From positions 558,001-622,000 of the forward strand of contig CAWDNZ010000005.1 of assembly GCA_963803845.1 (NCBI GenBank): a stretch of 64,000 nucleotides of DNA, given 5' to 3'. The position numbers and the translations under genes are program-made. A model generated the notes under the pieces. That model searched no databases. It saw nothing but the letters and a program-made list of their open reading frames with translations, and was not told where the DNA came from. This document shows positions 25,814 to 34,861 of this stretch, in pieces. The DNA is from JABDIY01 sp963803845 (lineage in GTDB: Bacteria; Actinomycetota; Acidimicrobiia; Acidimicrobiales; SZUA-35). Within the stretch, counting starts at the first letter, position 1, and every line of letters begins with the position of its first letter.

Positions 25814-28219
25814 CTAGCTGTGGGCCGGATTCTCTGTAATTCTCACAGGGGGATCCGGCCTCACTAGTTCTGACGCCTGTCGACTCAGCCAGCGGACGAG
25901 CTTGGATTCGTCCATGGGCCGCGCAACGAGGAATCCCTGCAGGACGTCACAGCCCATGTCATTGAGGAGTCCTCTGGCGTCGACGGTCTCTACACCCTCA
26001 GCAACGACCTGGAGTCCAAGGTTGTGGCCCAATCCAATGACTGCCCGGGCGATGGTTGCTGACCGATCGGATACGGCGAGGTCTTGGACGAAGGAACGAT
26101 CGAGCTTCAGCTCGTCGATATCCAGATCCTTGAGGTAGCGCAGCGATGAGTACCCGGTGCCAAAGTCATCGACAGAGATTCGGACGCCGAGATTTCGCAA
26201 CCGGTCAAGCCCTTCTGAGACGGTGGCTCCAAGCCCCATCACGACCGATTCCGTGATTTCGATAGTGAGCGATGGAGGGTCGATCTGGAAGCGCTGCAGC
26301 TCACCGGCGATCCGAGCCGGGAGGTCCGAATCCTCCAGCGAGGACGGAGACAGGTTCACCGCAACCCCGAGTGAATAGCCATCGGAGCGCCAGCGGGCGA
26401 CGGCGGCAAGGGACTTTCGCAAGACGAAGTCGGTGAGCTCATTCATCATGCCCGCGGCCTCCGCTGCGGGGATGAAGAGTTCTGGCGAAATCCAATTGTC
26501 CTCGTCTTTCCAGCGCAGTAGAGCCTCGGCGCCGACTGGTCGGCCCGAGATTGCGTCGATCTTGGGCTGGAACCAAACCTGAAGCGACTCCTCATTGAGC
26601 GCAGTTCGGAGCCGCGTCAGTAGTTCCAGTCGCGACTCAGAGTGGAGGTCTGCCTCCATGCGGTAGACGGCCACCCCGGAAGGGGCGGTGCGAGCTGCGT
26701 CGGCGGCGACGTCAGCGGCCCGGAGGAGTTCCTCGGCCGCGGTTCCATGGAGCGGGCCGATGGCGATTCCGATTCTGCTCACGGGAGAGAGCGCCAATCC
26801 GTGGACATCTATTGGCTTCGTGAGACCCGTCCGGATCTTCGCGGCCATGTTCATCGCATCCTGATGATTGGCGCCTTCCACGAAAGCTGCGAACGAGTCG
26901 GCGTTCAGGCGGGAAATCAGACTTCCGGGCGGCATTGTTTCGGTCAAGCGCTCGGCGGTTCGCGCCAGAAGAGCATCGCCGGCCTTGAAGCCCAGTGTCT
27001 TGTTTACCTCTCCAAAGCGGGCCAAGTCGACTACAAGAACGGTTCCAATCCCACCGGTCCGCTCGAGGGACTGATCCACGGTTCGGCCAAAACCGCGCCG
27101 GGCGAGCAGACCCGTCGTTGGGTCGTGGGTGGCGTCGTGGTCAAGTTTGGTCTGGAGTTCGGCTCGTGTCAGTGCCGTGTCGAATAGCTCGACCGCTGCG
27201 GTGAACAGGCCATCCTGGCGCTTGGATCCCCGATTCTGCAGGGTGGGACCCAAGACAACCCTGCTGCGGTTTGAGAGAGTGTGCTCGAGGGACGGCGTTG
27301 CTTTTGGTGGTCGGGTGACGGTCGGGGGCGATGCAGCATCGGTTCGTTTGGCAACGAAGGCGAGGGGGTGGCCATCGGGGGCCTCGACCGCGGCCCATTC
27401 ACAGCTCAGCGCAAATCGCAATGCTTCCAGGCCCTCCTCGAGCACGAGCGCCGGTTCGGTCTCAGCGACTTTTTCCAGAAAGCCGTGGACTTCCATGAGG
27501 TCCTTGTAGGCCTGGCGATCGGTCATCTGCTGTTTGCCGAACTGCCATATCAGTCCAATTACGATGACAGGTAGCGTGAGCAGCGCCGGAGTAGTCACTG
27601 CCGCGAGAAGCGCCCACGTCCCAATTGCCGCACCGACGACCGTGTATCCAGCGCCGCGGACATCGCCGGCCAAGCCGGAGAAAGGACGAGCCTCAATCCA
27701 GCGCACGAATGCCGTCGTTGAAACCAAGCCGATACTTTCAGCGACAGAAACTGCAACCGCGGTGGCGGCGAGTCCCCATGCGGAGGCCGGGTTCTCTCCA
27801 ACCAGTTCGATGATCTTGTAGCCAAGAGCCACCTTGAGCAAGATGGTCCCCGAATTGAAGACGGCCTTGAACCAAGGCGAGCGATACTTGAATGCGGTGA
27901 CCGCGGCGCTGGTGGCAATCCAGAACGTTGCCAGTTGCCAGGGGGCCAGGTACGCAACACCGAAGACGAACGGGATCTCGGTGAACTGGAGGTAGAGCGG
28001 CTCACCTCGTACTTCCAAGGCGATGTGAGCCGAAAGCGTCACAAGGAACGCAGCCGCGATGAAGATCGGTACGTACGGCGAGCTGGGGAGGAGCGGATCG
28101 ACGATCCAGCCGTCGCCAAGTACCGCAGCTGCGAAACCAACGAGGATTGCCGAAGCTACGAGCGCCGCCAGGCGTACGGGAGGCCTTCCTCGCCGTTCTA
28201 TGGAACGAGCGAGAGACAC
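25814..28219 (-). CDS. Membrane GGDEF-EAL protein, probable cyclic di-GMP phosphodiesterase
   Basis: A protein of 801 residues. About eight hydrophobic segments fill residues 15-230 and resemble an integral membrane sensor (MASE-like). A GAF-like region follows to about 340. The GGDEF position reads NADSF, so that domain is inactive or only binds GTP. The EAL domain is intact: AEALLRW, VNLSPSS, IEITESVV, VDDFGTGYSS, DELKLDRSF, VAEGVET and LQGF. It should hydrolyse cyclic di-GMP to pGpG. Its effector partners in this window are the cyclase at 36-37.5 kb and the degenerate protein at 18.8 kb. Confidence 0.9.
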   Translation of the reverse strand: MSLARSIERRGRPPVRLAALVASAILVGFAAAVLGDGWIVDPLLPSSPYVPIFIAAAFLVTLSAHIALEVRGEPLYLQFTEIPFVFGVAYLAPWQLATFWIATSAAVTAFKYRSPWFKAVFNSGTILLKVALGYKIIELVGENPASAWGLAATAVAVSVAESIGLVSTTAFVRWIEARPFSGLAGDVRGAGYTVVGAAIGTWALLAAVTTPALLTLPVIVIGLIWQFGKQQMTDRQAYKDLMEVHGFLEKVAETEPALVLEEGLEALRFALSCEWAAVEAPDGHPLAFVAKRTDAASPPTVTRPPKATPSLEHTLSNRSRVVLGPTLQNRGSKRQDGLFTAAVELFDTALTRAELQTKLDHDATHDPTTGLLARRGFGRTVDQSLERTGGIGTVLVVDLARFGEVNKTLGFKAGDALLARTAERLTETMPPGSLISRLNADSFAAFVEGANHQDAMNMAAKIRTGLTKPIDVHGLALSPVSRIGIAIGPLHGTAAEELLRAADVAADAARTAPSGVAVYRMEADLHSESRLELLTRLRTALNEESLQVWFQPKIDAISGRPVGAEALLRWKDEDNWISPELFIPAAEAAGMMNELTDFVLRKSLAAVARWRSDGYSLGVAVNLSPSSLEDSDLPARIAGELQRFQIDPPSLTIEITESVVMGLGATVSEGLDRLRNLGVRISVDDFGTGYSSLRYLKDLDIDELKLDRSFVQDLAVSDRSATIARAVIGLGHNLGLQVVAEGVETVDARGLLNDMGCDVLQGFLVARPMDESKLVRWLSRQASELVRPDPPVRITENPAHS

Positions 28220-28572
28220 ATGTCTCCATCGGCTGAAACAGTGCCCCTATTTAGGAACTTCATGTTCGCGTCACCTGAGCCAATCGTTCTGGCGTTCGAA
28301 CGAGCGATCGGAATGGCGCAGGAAACTCGTTCCAGGCTTGGTCTGGACAGCAAGTTCACTCAGGAGGCCCCCCCGAGCGGTCCAGGCGAAGCTAGAAACC
28401 GTCCTCGTAACCGGAAACGTTGCAGCCAGAGCGGTAGGCCCGAAATCAGCGGCAGCAATCGCCCAAGTCAATGGGCCTTCCCGGAACCTTTCAGGTCACC
28501 CACTAGGCGATTTGGGTTGTTTGAAGGTTCAGATAGTCGCACCTGCGACTTCTCTGAACTGGGCTTACATAG
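28220..28572. other. Intergenic region between EAL gene and tRNA-Pro
   Basis: No protein is recognisable here; a 66-codon frame on the minus strand (28271-28471) has no supporting feature. The part next to the tRNA holds a near-perfect two-part hairpin at 28527-28559: GTTCAGA/TCTGAAC outside and GTCGCA/TGCGAC inside, separated by TA and TTC. It sits 3' of the tRNA on the minus strand, so it may end or process that transcript, although no T-run follows. Confidence 0.5.
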
Positions 28573-28647
28573 TCGGGCTGGGGAGATTCGAACTCCCGGC
28601 CTCTTCACCCCCAGTGAAGCGCGCTAACCAAGCTGCGCCACAGCCCG
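28573..28647 (-). tRNA. tRNA-Pro (anticodon GGG)
   Basis: Read on the minus strand, the acceptor CGGGCTG pairs with CAGCCCG. The D arm is GCGC/GCGC. The anticodon stem CTTCA/TGAAG encloses CTGGGGG, giving anticodon GGG, and the T arm is GGGAG-TTCGAAT-CTCCC. The discriminator is A and CCA is not encoded, so it must be added by the nucleotidyltransferase. Confidence 0.95.
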
Positions 28648-28701
28648 TATGTAAGAGCTGCAAAGCTTAGCACCTTTGCGCCGCAGCACTACGCTTGGTT
28701 T

Positions 28702-29466
28702 ATGTGTGGTCGATTTGTAGCAACGGCGGCCGCGGGCGAGTTGGCCGACTATTTTCAAGCCGTGCTGGCCGAGTCGGTGGTGACCGCCAATGCCGGTCCA
28801 TCCCCCGAGCCCAACTACAACGTGGCTCCCACCAATCACGTGCACACCGTGCGGGCCAAAGCGGGTCATCGGGAAATTGACGTCATGAAGTGGGGGCTGG
28901 TGCCTTCATGGGCCAAGGACCCCAAGATCGGCGCAAAGATGATCAACGCTCGTTCCGAAACGGCTGCGGAAAAGCCGGCGTTCCGGACAGCCATCAAAAA
29001 GCGGCGGTGCCTTGTTCCCGCCGATGGGTTCTACGAGTGGGCGAAGGTCCCGGGACAGAAGACCAAACAGCCGTACTACATCACCCGAGCTGACGGTGAG
29101 CCAATCGTTTTTGCTGGGCTCTGGGAGGCATGGAAACCCAAGCCCGGTTCCGAAGCCGAGCAGACGGCCACCGCCGATGGCAAAGCTCCTGAAGACATCG
29201 ACTGGCTGATCAGCTGCACACTGATGACGACCACGCCCAACGCCGAGATGGCCGAGATCCACAATCGGATGCCGGTTCTGGTCCCACATACCTGGTGGGA
29301 CCGCTGGTTGGACCCCGAAGTGCCCGTCAACGAGATCGACGAACTGTTCCGCCCCGCACCCGACGGCCTGCTCCAACTCACTCCGATCTCTACCATGGTC
29401 AACAATGTTCGTAACAAAGGCCCCGAGCTGATAGAACCGTCGGGAGCCCTGAGGTTTGAATTGTGA
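28702..29466 (+). CDS. SRAP-domain protein (YedK/HMCES family)
   Basis: A protein of 254 residues. It begins MCGRF; the family's Cys2 becomes the N-terminal residue and forms a covalent link with abasic sites in single-stranded DNA, shielding them. Other signature parts are present: WGLVPSWAKD, MINARSETAAEKPAFR, ADGFYEW (catalytic Glu) and MAEIHNRMPVL (catalytic His). It protects stalled replication from abasic-site breakage. It stands alone, opposite in orientation to the tRNA gene. Confidence 0.93.
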   Translation: MCGRFVATAAAGELADYFQAVLAESVVTANAGPSPEPNYNVAPTNHVHTVRAKAGHREIDVMKWGLVPSWAKDPKIGAKMINARSETAAEKPAFRTAIKKRRCLVPADGFYEWAKVPGQKTKQPYYITRADGEPIVFAGLWEAWKPKPGSEAEQTATADGKAPEDIDWLISCTLMTTTPNAEMAEIHNRMPVLVPHTWWDRWLDPEVPVNEIDELFRPAPDGLLQLTPISTMVNNVRNKGPELIEPSGALRFEL

Positions 29467-29563
29467 GCGGTTAGGCCGTTACCGATGCTTCGGTGGCTGT
29501 GCATGCGTCATCACGGCGAATGTAATCTGAGCTGGCGCGGATCAGGGCTAACGTGATTGGGCT

Positions 29564-31036
29564 GTGAGCCAGACGCCCTACCGACGGAATATCCGTCGCC
29601 GCTTGACCGCCGTACAGGCGCGCCTCGATGCCGGTGCCGGAGACCGCTGGATTCCCTATGCCATCGGCTCTGTCTTGGGCGCGGTCATGGCGGTCGTCAG
29701 CGTTCGGCGGATGAACGCCTTCACCATCGGGGACGATCTTGCGGGGTATACCCAGGCGGTTCATTTGATCAGCGAAGGATTGACCCCTCGGGCATCCATC
29801 CTGGGCGAGGGAGTGCATCTTCTCGAGGTCCGCTGGTCGTTTCTCCTTTACGTACTGGCAATTCCAGCTCGATTCGCACCCGTAGCCGAAACACTGCTCA
29901 TTGCTCAGGCGGTGGCTCTGGGCGTGGCCGTGCTGCCGCTCTGGAGACTGGCCCGCGAGGTGGCTCGACTGCGGGTAGGAGCGGCCACCGCGATCTGTCT
30001 GGCCTACGCTCTCCACCCCGCCACTCAAGCCATCGGAACGCTCGACTTCCACCCCGAAGCGCTGGCACTACCTGCCATGCTGGCGATGGTCTACTTCGGC
30101 ACCACAAAACGTTGGGTTTCGTATTGGGTTGCCGTGGCCATCGTTCTCCTGGCCGAGGCGGACCTTGGTTTCGTGATTGGCGTCTTCGCATTGCTCATCT
30201 TGAACAACGCCGCCCGCTCAACCGGCTTGTGGACACTGGGCATCGGCATGGTGTGGGCGCTAGGTCTGCTGCTGGTCGCCCAGCCTTTGACCGGGGAGAC
30301 CGGCGTCATCGGCGGCAATTACGGTCCGTACGGAGATTCCTTCGGCGATGCCCTGCTGGAGATCGTCTCCAACCCGCTGGGGTTCCTGGGGGATCTCGTA
30401 GCCCGGGACAACGTGACACTGTTGCTCGGGTTGCTGACGCCAGTCCTGTTCTTGCCCCTGCTTTCGTTGCGGCACCTGCTCCCAGCCATCCCCGCTGCCG
30501 TGCTGCTCCTGCTCACCCAGACCGGCGACAGCTCGGACGGAATCGCCCCGATCCTGGCCTTTGTGATGGTGGCAACAGTGTTCGCCCTCAGTCGTCTCGG
30601 CACGCTGGGGGTTGACCGGGTCTTTGTGGATACTCGGCTACTTGCCGCACTGATCGCTGCCGCACTCCTGCTCTATGTCACCCGGTCACCCTTGTCCCCC
30701 TATGAGTCTCCATGGGAGCTGAACGAGCTCAGCCCCGACGACATTGCCCTCACCGAAGCGGCGCTTCGTCTGGACCGTGACGTGCCGGTACGGGCTTCGG
30801 CGAACGTCCTTCCACTCCTCGCCGAGCGCCGCTTCGCCTATCCAATGGCTGATGAAACTCCCACCGTTGCCTCGGCGGTCTTCCGATCGCGTGCGGTACT
30901 CATCGACCAACGAACGCTGGACCAACCACTGGTTGGTGACCAGTTGGAAGCCTTCACCGAGCAGATGAGCGGCTTGGGGTTCAATCGGGTCAACGAGGGT
31001 GACGGCGATACGATCTTGCTCTACTTCAGGCCATGA
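29564..31036 (+). CDS. DUF2079 polytopic membrane protein
   Basis: A protein of 490 residues from GTG 29564, with about ten hydrophobic segments between residues 25 and 370 and a soluble C-terminal tail. LDFHPEALALPAML near residue 165 is the hallmark of DUF2079. The fold resembles GT-C glycosyltransferases, so an envelope glycosylation role is possible but unproved. The last codons and the stop lie in an 18-bp sequence that is immediately repeated downstream. Confidence 0.8.
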   Translation: MSQTPYRRNIRRRLTAVQARLDAGAGDRWIPYAIGSVLGAVMAVVSVRRMNAFTIGDDLAGYTQAVHLISEGLTPRASILGEGVHLLEVRWSFLLYVLAIPARFAPVAETLLIAQAVALGVAVLPLWRLAREVARLRVGAATAICLAYALHPATQAIGTLDFHPEALALPAMLAMVYFGTTKRWVSYWVAVAIVLLAEADLGFVIGVFALLILNNAARSTGLWTLGIGMVWALGLLLVAQPLTGETGVIGGNYGPYGDSFGDALLEIVSNPLGFLGDLVARDNVTLLLGLLTPVLFLPLLSLRHLLPAIPAAVLLLLTQTGDSSDGIAPILAFVMVATVFALSRLGTLGVDRVFVDTRLLAALIAAALLLYVTRSPLSPYESPWELNELSPDDIALTEAALRLDRDVPVRASANVLPLLAERRFAYPMADETPTVASAVFRSRAVLIDQRTLDQPLVGDQLEAFTEQMSGLGFNRVNEGDGDTILLYFRP

Positions 31037-31058
31037 TGGGACTTCAGGCCATGACGGG
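31023..31058 (+). repeat. 18-bp tandem duplication over the DUF2079 stop
   Basis: Two adjacent copies (31023-31040 and 31041-31058) differ at one base. The first contains the DUF2079 stop codon; the second lies just before the GTG of the phosphatidyltransferase gene, where it lengthens the spacer. Confidence 0.9.
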
Positions 31059-31064
31059 CTACAG

Positions 31065-31649
31065 GTGAAAAAGCTCTCGGACTCCTCGCTGTGGACACGG
31101 CAGCAGCTGCTGACTTGGCCAAACCTGGTAACCCTGCTGCGGCTCCTCTGTATCCCGATATTCGTGTGGTTACTGTTTGGAAGGGAGAACCGGGCGGCCG
31201 CATCGTGGATGCTTGGCACGTTGGCAATGACCGACTGGGTCGACGGGTACCTCGCCCGGCGATTGGACCAGACCAGCGACTTCGGCAAGCTGTTTGACCC
31301 CACGGTGGACCGGTTGCTCTTTCTCGTGGCGGTTCCCAGCATCCTCATCGATGGATCCATTCCGTGGTGGATAGCGGCAGCGATACTCGCCCGGGAGTTT
31401 CTCGTAGCGGCGGGCGCACTCTATTTGGCCTATCGAAATGCCGAACCGTTCGCTGTCACGTGGGAAGGCAAGTGTGGAACGTTTCTCTTGTTCCTGGCAG
31501 TGCCGATGTTTCTGGGGGCCCAATCCACCCTTTCCTACGCCCCTGTACTGGAAGTTTTGGCCTGGCTCTCGGTGATTCCGGGCCTTGGTTACTCATATTG
31601 GTCAGCCTTTGGGCAGTACCTTCCACAGGCGCGCAGCATCCTCGGCTAG
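31065..31649 (+). CDS. CDP-alcohol phosphatidyltransferase (PgsA-like)
   Basis: A protein of 194 residues from GTG 31065. The family motif is exact: DWVDGYLAR, then G eight residues later, then D and D at the expected spacing (pattern DxxDGxxARx8GxxxDxxxD). It lies in a membrane protein with four to six helices. The enzyme condenses CDP-diacylglycerol with an alcohol, probably glycerol 3-phosphate. Position before gcvH matches mycobacterial pgsA2. The substrate is inferred. Confidence 0.88.
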   Translation: MKKLSDSSLWTRQQLLTWPNLVTLLRLLCIPIFVWLLFGRENRAAASWMLGTLAMTDWVDGYLARRLDQTSDFGKLFDPTVDRLLFLVAVPSILIDGSIPWWIAAAILAREFLVAAGALYLAYRNAEPFAVTWEGKCGTFLLFLAVPMFLGAQSTLSYAPVLEVLAWLSVIPGLGYSYWSAFGQYLPQARSILG

Positions 31650-31660
31650 ATTTGCTGGTC

Positions 31661-32044
31661 ATGGACGTACCTAACGATCTCCACTATTCAAAAGACCACG
31701 AATGGATCAGAGCCAGCGGTGATCGAAGGTTCACGGTGGGAATCACCGACTACGCCCAGGATGCCCTGGGTGATGTGGTGTTTGTGGACCTCCCCGATGT
31801 TGGGGCAACGGTCACGCTGGGTGATTCCATCGGCGAGATCGAGTCCACGAAGTCCGTCTCCGATGTGTATGCCCCGCTCACCGGCACGGTGGTCGAGGTC
31901 AACAGCGAGCTGCTCGATGCCCCGGAGAAGATGAACGCAGATCCCTACGGGGATGGCTGGATGTTCGTGGTTGAGGTAGCCAGCGACGAAAACGTCGAAG
32001 CGCTCATGGACGCCGCCGCCTATGCGGCACTGACCGAAGGGTAA
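31661..32044 (+). CDS. gcvH: Glycine cleavage system H protein
   Basis: A protein of 127 residues. The lipoyl attachment site is the Lys in GEIESTKSVSDVYAP, and the start YSKDHEWIR is typical. GcvH shuttles the aminomethyl group between the P, T and L proteins, none of which is in the window. ATG 31661 is chosen since the upstream frame belongs to the previous gene. The gcvH-FHA-FtsR-DUF151 order is conserved in actinobacteria. Confidence 0.95.
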   Translation: MDVPNDLHYSKDHEWIRASGDRRFTVGITDYAQDALGDVVFVDLPDVGATVTLGDSIGEIESTKSVSDVYAPLTGTVVEVNSELLDAPEKMNADPYGDGWMFVVEVASDENVEALMDAAAYAALTEG

Positions 32045-32054
32045 AGAAAGCATC

Positions 32055-32510
32055 GTGGGTGCCTCCTGTCCCAGCTGTGGATACGACAACCCATTGGGTT
32101 CGAATTTTTGCTCCTCTTGTGGCGGACAGCTCCGGCCGACGGTCAATTCCGAGACCGAGCAGATCCTGGTGTCCGAGGCGGGTGGGACCGGACACGCTGC
32201 AGATTTGGGCGGGGCGGTCTTGGTGGTTCGGCAAGGGCCCAAGCGGGGTTCCAGGATCGCTCTCGACGCCGACGTGATCTCCATCGGGCGCGGCGAAGAC
32301 TCCGACATCTTTCTCGATGACATCACGGTCTCACGAAATCATGCTCGTCTTGATCGAGTGGGCCCCGGGTTCCGGGTCACCGACGAGGGCAGCCTCAATG
32401 GCACGTACGTCAACAAAGAATTGATCGAGGCAGCGAACTTGGCCGACGGCGACGAAGTACAGGTAGGGAAGTTCAAATTGGTCTATCTGGCATTGGGGGG
32501 CGAGCAATGA
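32055..32510 (+). CDS. Zinc-ribbon plus FHA protein (GarA-like)
   Basis: A protein of 151 residues from GTG 32055. Residues 5-23 form a CxxC...CxxC zinc ribbon (CPSCG and CSSCG). A linker with SETEQI follows, then an FHA domain (about 55-145: ISIGRGEDSDI, SRNHARL, DEGSLNGTYVN), which binds phosphothreonine. Mycobacterial GarA, in the same gene position, has a phosphorylatable N-terminal tail and no zinc ribbon. Likely role: a phospho-switch controlling 2-oxoglutarate or glutamate metabolism. The stop overlaps the next gene as ATGA. Confidence 0.85.
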   Translation: MGASCPSCGYDNPLGSNFCSSCGGQLRPTVNSETEQILVSEAGGTGHAADLGGAVLVVRQGPKRGSRIALDADVISIGRGEDSDIFLDDITVSRNHARLDRVGPGFRVTDEGSLNGTYVNKELIEAANLADGDEVQVGKFKLVYLALGGEQ

Positions 32511-33805
32511 GTCGGGTACGTGACCATTGGTCGATTGGTGAAGTTCTTTCACTCTTGCAGGACGAGTTCCCCGAGGTGACGATTTCGAAGATCCGATTCT
32601 TGGAGAGTCAGGGGCTCATCGATCCCGAACGCACCCCTTCGGGGTATCGAAAGTTTTCCGACGGCGATTACGACCGGTTGTATTGGATTCTCGAGCAACA
32701 GCGTGATAACTACTTGCCGCTGCGGGTGATCAGGGATCGACTCGACGAAGGTCAAGACATCGAGTCAGCCCCGCGACGGAGCGATTCTCGGATCGGCGAT
32801 GAACTTCCCGATGGCGACTATTCAGAAGAAGACCTGATGGACGAACCTGATGAGGGTCCAGTTCTGTTCGACGGTGATTCCGATTTCGACGACGACGGGT
32901 CTGATGAAGCACCTGCTGAGCCCAAAGCGGCGGCGCCAGGACCATCAGGTTCGCGCGGACATGATCAGCGCGACACGATGTTCCGTGATGCACTTGCAGA
33001 GAATGAGGGCCCGCTGAGGGCCGCCGATCCGGCCGAGGATCACCCCGTGCAGCATGAGTCGGAGAATGCGTTGACGGCTGCGGTTCACCACGCCTCTCGC
33101 CAGGTCGACCCCAAGTCGCCAGCTGAAGATGACGCGGCCGTCGAGTCATCAGAACTATCGCCCGGCATTACGGCCGAAGAGGCAGAGTGGGTGGCGCCTT
33201 CCCCCGAGGCGCACCCTGCGCCAGAACCGATCGAAGATGAGGACCACTCCGCTCACCAGGGCGCGGCAGCCGACTCCACAGATGAGGATGCAATGAACCA
33301 ACCGGAGAAACGCCAGCCTGCGCCGCGATTGTTGGGGACCAGGACCGAAGGCCCAAAGCCCGTAACCAAGTCCACGGCGGAGGTGTTGGCGCCGCCCCCT
33401 CGACCCACCTTGCCGGGCTCCTCCGTCGCGCTCACGCGCGAAGAGTTGGCTGAACAGAGCGGCTGTACCCCGGGCATGGTGACCGAACTGGAGAAACACG
33501 GTCTGGTCAGTCCGAGGAACGTCGCCGGTGCGATCCTTTTCGACTCCACCGCTCTCACGTTGGCGCGCCTAGCTGTGCAGTTCGGTAGATACGGCCTCGA
33601 ACCGCGTCACCTACGGACCTTCCGGCTCGGGGCCGAGCGCGAAGTTGCGCTGCTCACTCAAAGCATCGGCCCTACGTTGAAGGCCAACAATCCAGAAACC
33701 CGCCGGCGTTCATTCGACACACTCCAGGATCTCGCCGAACTGTCGGCCAGCCTTCGCTCGATCATCGTCCGAGATCTTGTGGCCGATCTCGAACCCGGCG
33801 GCTAG
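32507..33805 (+). CDS. MerR-type regulator, FtsR-like, with long acidic linker
   Basis: A protein of 432 residues. The N-terminal winged helix (WSIGEVLSLLQDEFPEVTISKIRFLESQGLI...YRKFSD) matches FtsR/Rv1828. Residues from about 310 (LTREELAEQSGCTPGMVTELEKHGLV) carry the second HTH-like and effector part. Between them lie about 200 acidic, low-complexity residues; the M. tuberculosis relative is about 247 residues in total. FtsR activates ftsZ in Corynebacterium. The function here is assigned by homology and gene order. Confidence 0.83.
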   Translation: MSRVRDHWSIGEVLSLLQDEFPEVTISKIRFLESQGLIDPERTPSGYRKFSDGDYDRLYWILEQQRDNYLPLRVIRDRLDEGQDIESAPRRSDSRIGDELPDGDYSEEDLMDEPDEGPVLFDGDSDFDDDGSDEAPAEPKAAAPGPSGSRGHDQRDTMFRDALAENEGPLRAADPAEDHPVQHESENALTAAVHHASRQVDPKSPAEDDAAVESSELSPGITAEEAEWVAPSPEAHPAPEPIEDEDHSAHQGAAADSTDEDAMNQPEKRQPAPRLLGTRTEGPKPVTKSTAEVLAPPPRPTLPGSSVALTREELAEQSGCTPGMVTELEKHGLVSPRNVAGAILFDSTALTLARLAVQFGRYGLEPRHLRTFRLGAEREVALLTQSIGPTLKANNPETRRRSFDTLQDLAELSASLRSIIVRDLVADLEPGG

Positions 33806-33814
33806 GTTTTGAGC

Positions 33815-34312
33815 ATGGCAGTCGAAATGGAGTTGGTTGGCGTCAAGGTGCAGATGCCGGCAACCACACCTGTTTTAGTGTTGCGCGAGGTCACAGGGGA
33901 CCGGCGTTCGGTTCCGATCTTTATCGGTGGACCCGAGGCGCATTCGATCGATCTTGCCGTCACCAACACCAAAACGGCTCGGCCCATGACTCACGATCTG
34001 TTTCTCGAGGTCATCACCGGCCTTGGCTTCACGTTCAAACGGGTGCTCATCACCAAACTCGTGGGAGGGACGTTCTTCGCCGACCTCGTTGTAGCCAACA
34101 ACCACGGGGAGGAAACGACGTTCTCCGCTCGACCGTCCGACGCAGTGGCAATTGCGGTCCGGGCCGGCGCTCCGATCTTTGCAGAGGTGGCGCTGGTCGA
34201 AGAGGTGGGCTTCGTTGAGGAAGACCCCAGCGAACCTGCCGACGAGGACGATTTGGTGGAAGAACTCCGGCACTTCTTGGACGAGGTGAACCCGGAAGAC
34301 TTCAACCCCTGA
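33815..34312 (+). CDS. DUF151 (bifunctional nuclease) domain protein
   Basis: A protein of 165 residues. ATG 33815 is preferred over TTG 33809. The core (MELVGVKVQMPATTPVLVLRE, VPIFIGGPEAHSI, RPMTHDLFLEVI, SARPSDAVAIAVRAGAPIF) is the DUF151/BFN fold. The C-terminus is acidic, as in other members. It corresponds to Rv1829 in gene order. Nuclease activity is reported for plant relatives only and is not assured here. Confidence 0.88.
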   Translation: MAVEMELVGVKVQMPATTPVLVLREVTGDRRSVPIFIGGPEAHSIDLAVTNTKTARPMTHDLFLEVITGLGFTFKRVLITKLVGGTFFADLVVANNHGEETTFSARPSDAVAIAVRAGAPIFAEVALVEEVGFVEEDPSEPADEDDLVEELRHFLDEVNPEDFNP

Positions 34313-34331
34313 AGCTGTGCGAACGGCTGAG

Positions 34332-34853
34332 TCAGCCGGACTTCACGTCACCGGTTCCGGGCCGAAACGGACGGCGGGGGTCATTCCTGGGGGACAGGTC
34401 CTCCGCTGGCGGGCGTAGCTCCACGATGGCGGCGTCTACTTCGTCTTTGACACCAGACAAGGGAAGGATGTTGAGTACTCCTTGGCCAGCCTTGAGAATA
34501 TCGATGAGTTCTTCGCCATCCTGCACTACCACCGAGCGGTGACCGTTGATCACGATGTTGGCTGCGGTGACATCGGTGCCGAGCTGATCCCGAAGGTAGT
34601 TGAAGACCTCCCGCACCATTTCCAACTTCAGCCCGGCATCGAGCAGGGTCTTGATGATCTTCAACTCCAAAAGATCGCGATAGCTATAAAGGCGTCGTGA
34701 ACCAGAACCGGCTGCCTCGGCCAGCGACGGCCGGATCAGGTCTGTTCTGGCCCAGTAATCGAGCTGGCGGTAACTGATCCCAGCGATCTCGGCAGCCTTC
34801 TTGCCTGTGAAGTTTTCTTGGACTGCCACGGTGATCTCCTCCGCCGATCGCAT
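34332..34853 (-). CDS. MerR-family transcription regulator (Rv1830-like)
   Basis: A protein of 173 residues. The HTH reads FTGKKAAEIAGISYRQLDYWARTDLIRPS, followed by RRLYSYRDLLELKIIKTLLDAG and a C-terminal domain. In mycobacteria the homologue follows the DUF151 gene on the same strand; here it is inverted and converges with it. Its upstream region carries three phased AATTAC repeats that may be its own operator. Confidence 0.88.
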   Translation of the reverse strand: MRSAEEITVAVQENFTGKKAAEIAGISYRQLDYWARTDLIRPSLAEAAGSGSRRLYSYRDLLELKIIKTLLDAGLKLEMVREVFNYLRDQLGTDVTAANIVINGHRSVVVQDGEELIDILKAGQGVLNILPLSGVKDEVDAAIVELRPPAEDLSPRNDPRRPFRPGTGDVKSG

Positions 34854-34861
34854 CCGCAGCG

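Noticed and set aside
28271..28471. 66-codon minus-strand frame upstream of the EAL gene
   Set aside because: There is no ribosome site, no family and ordinary composition; it is likely chance.
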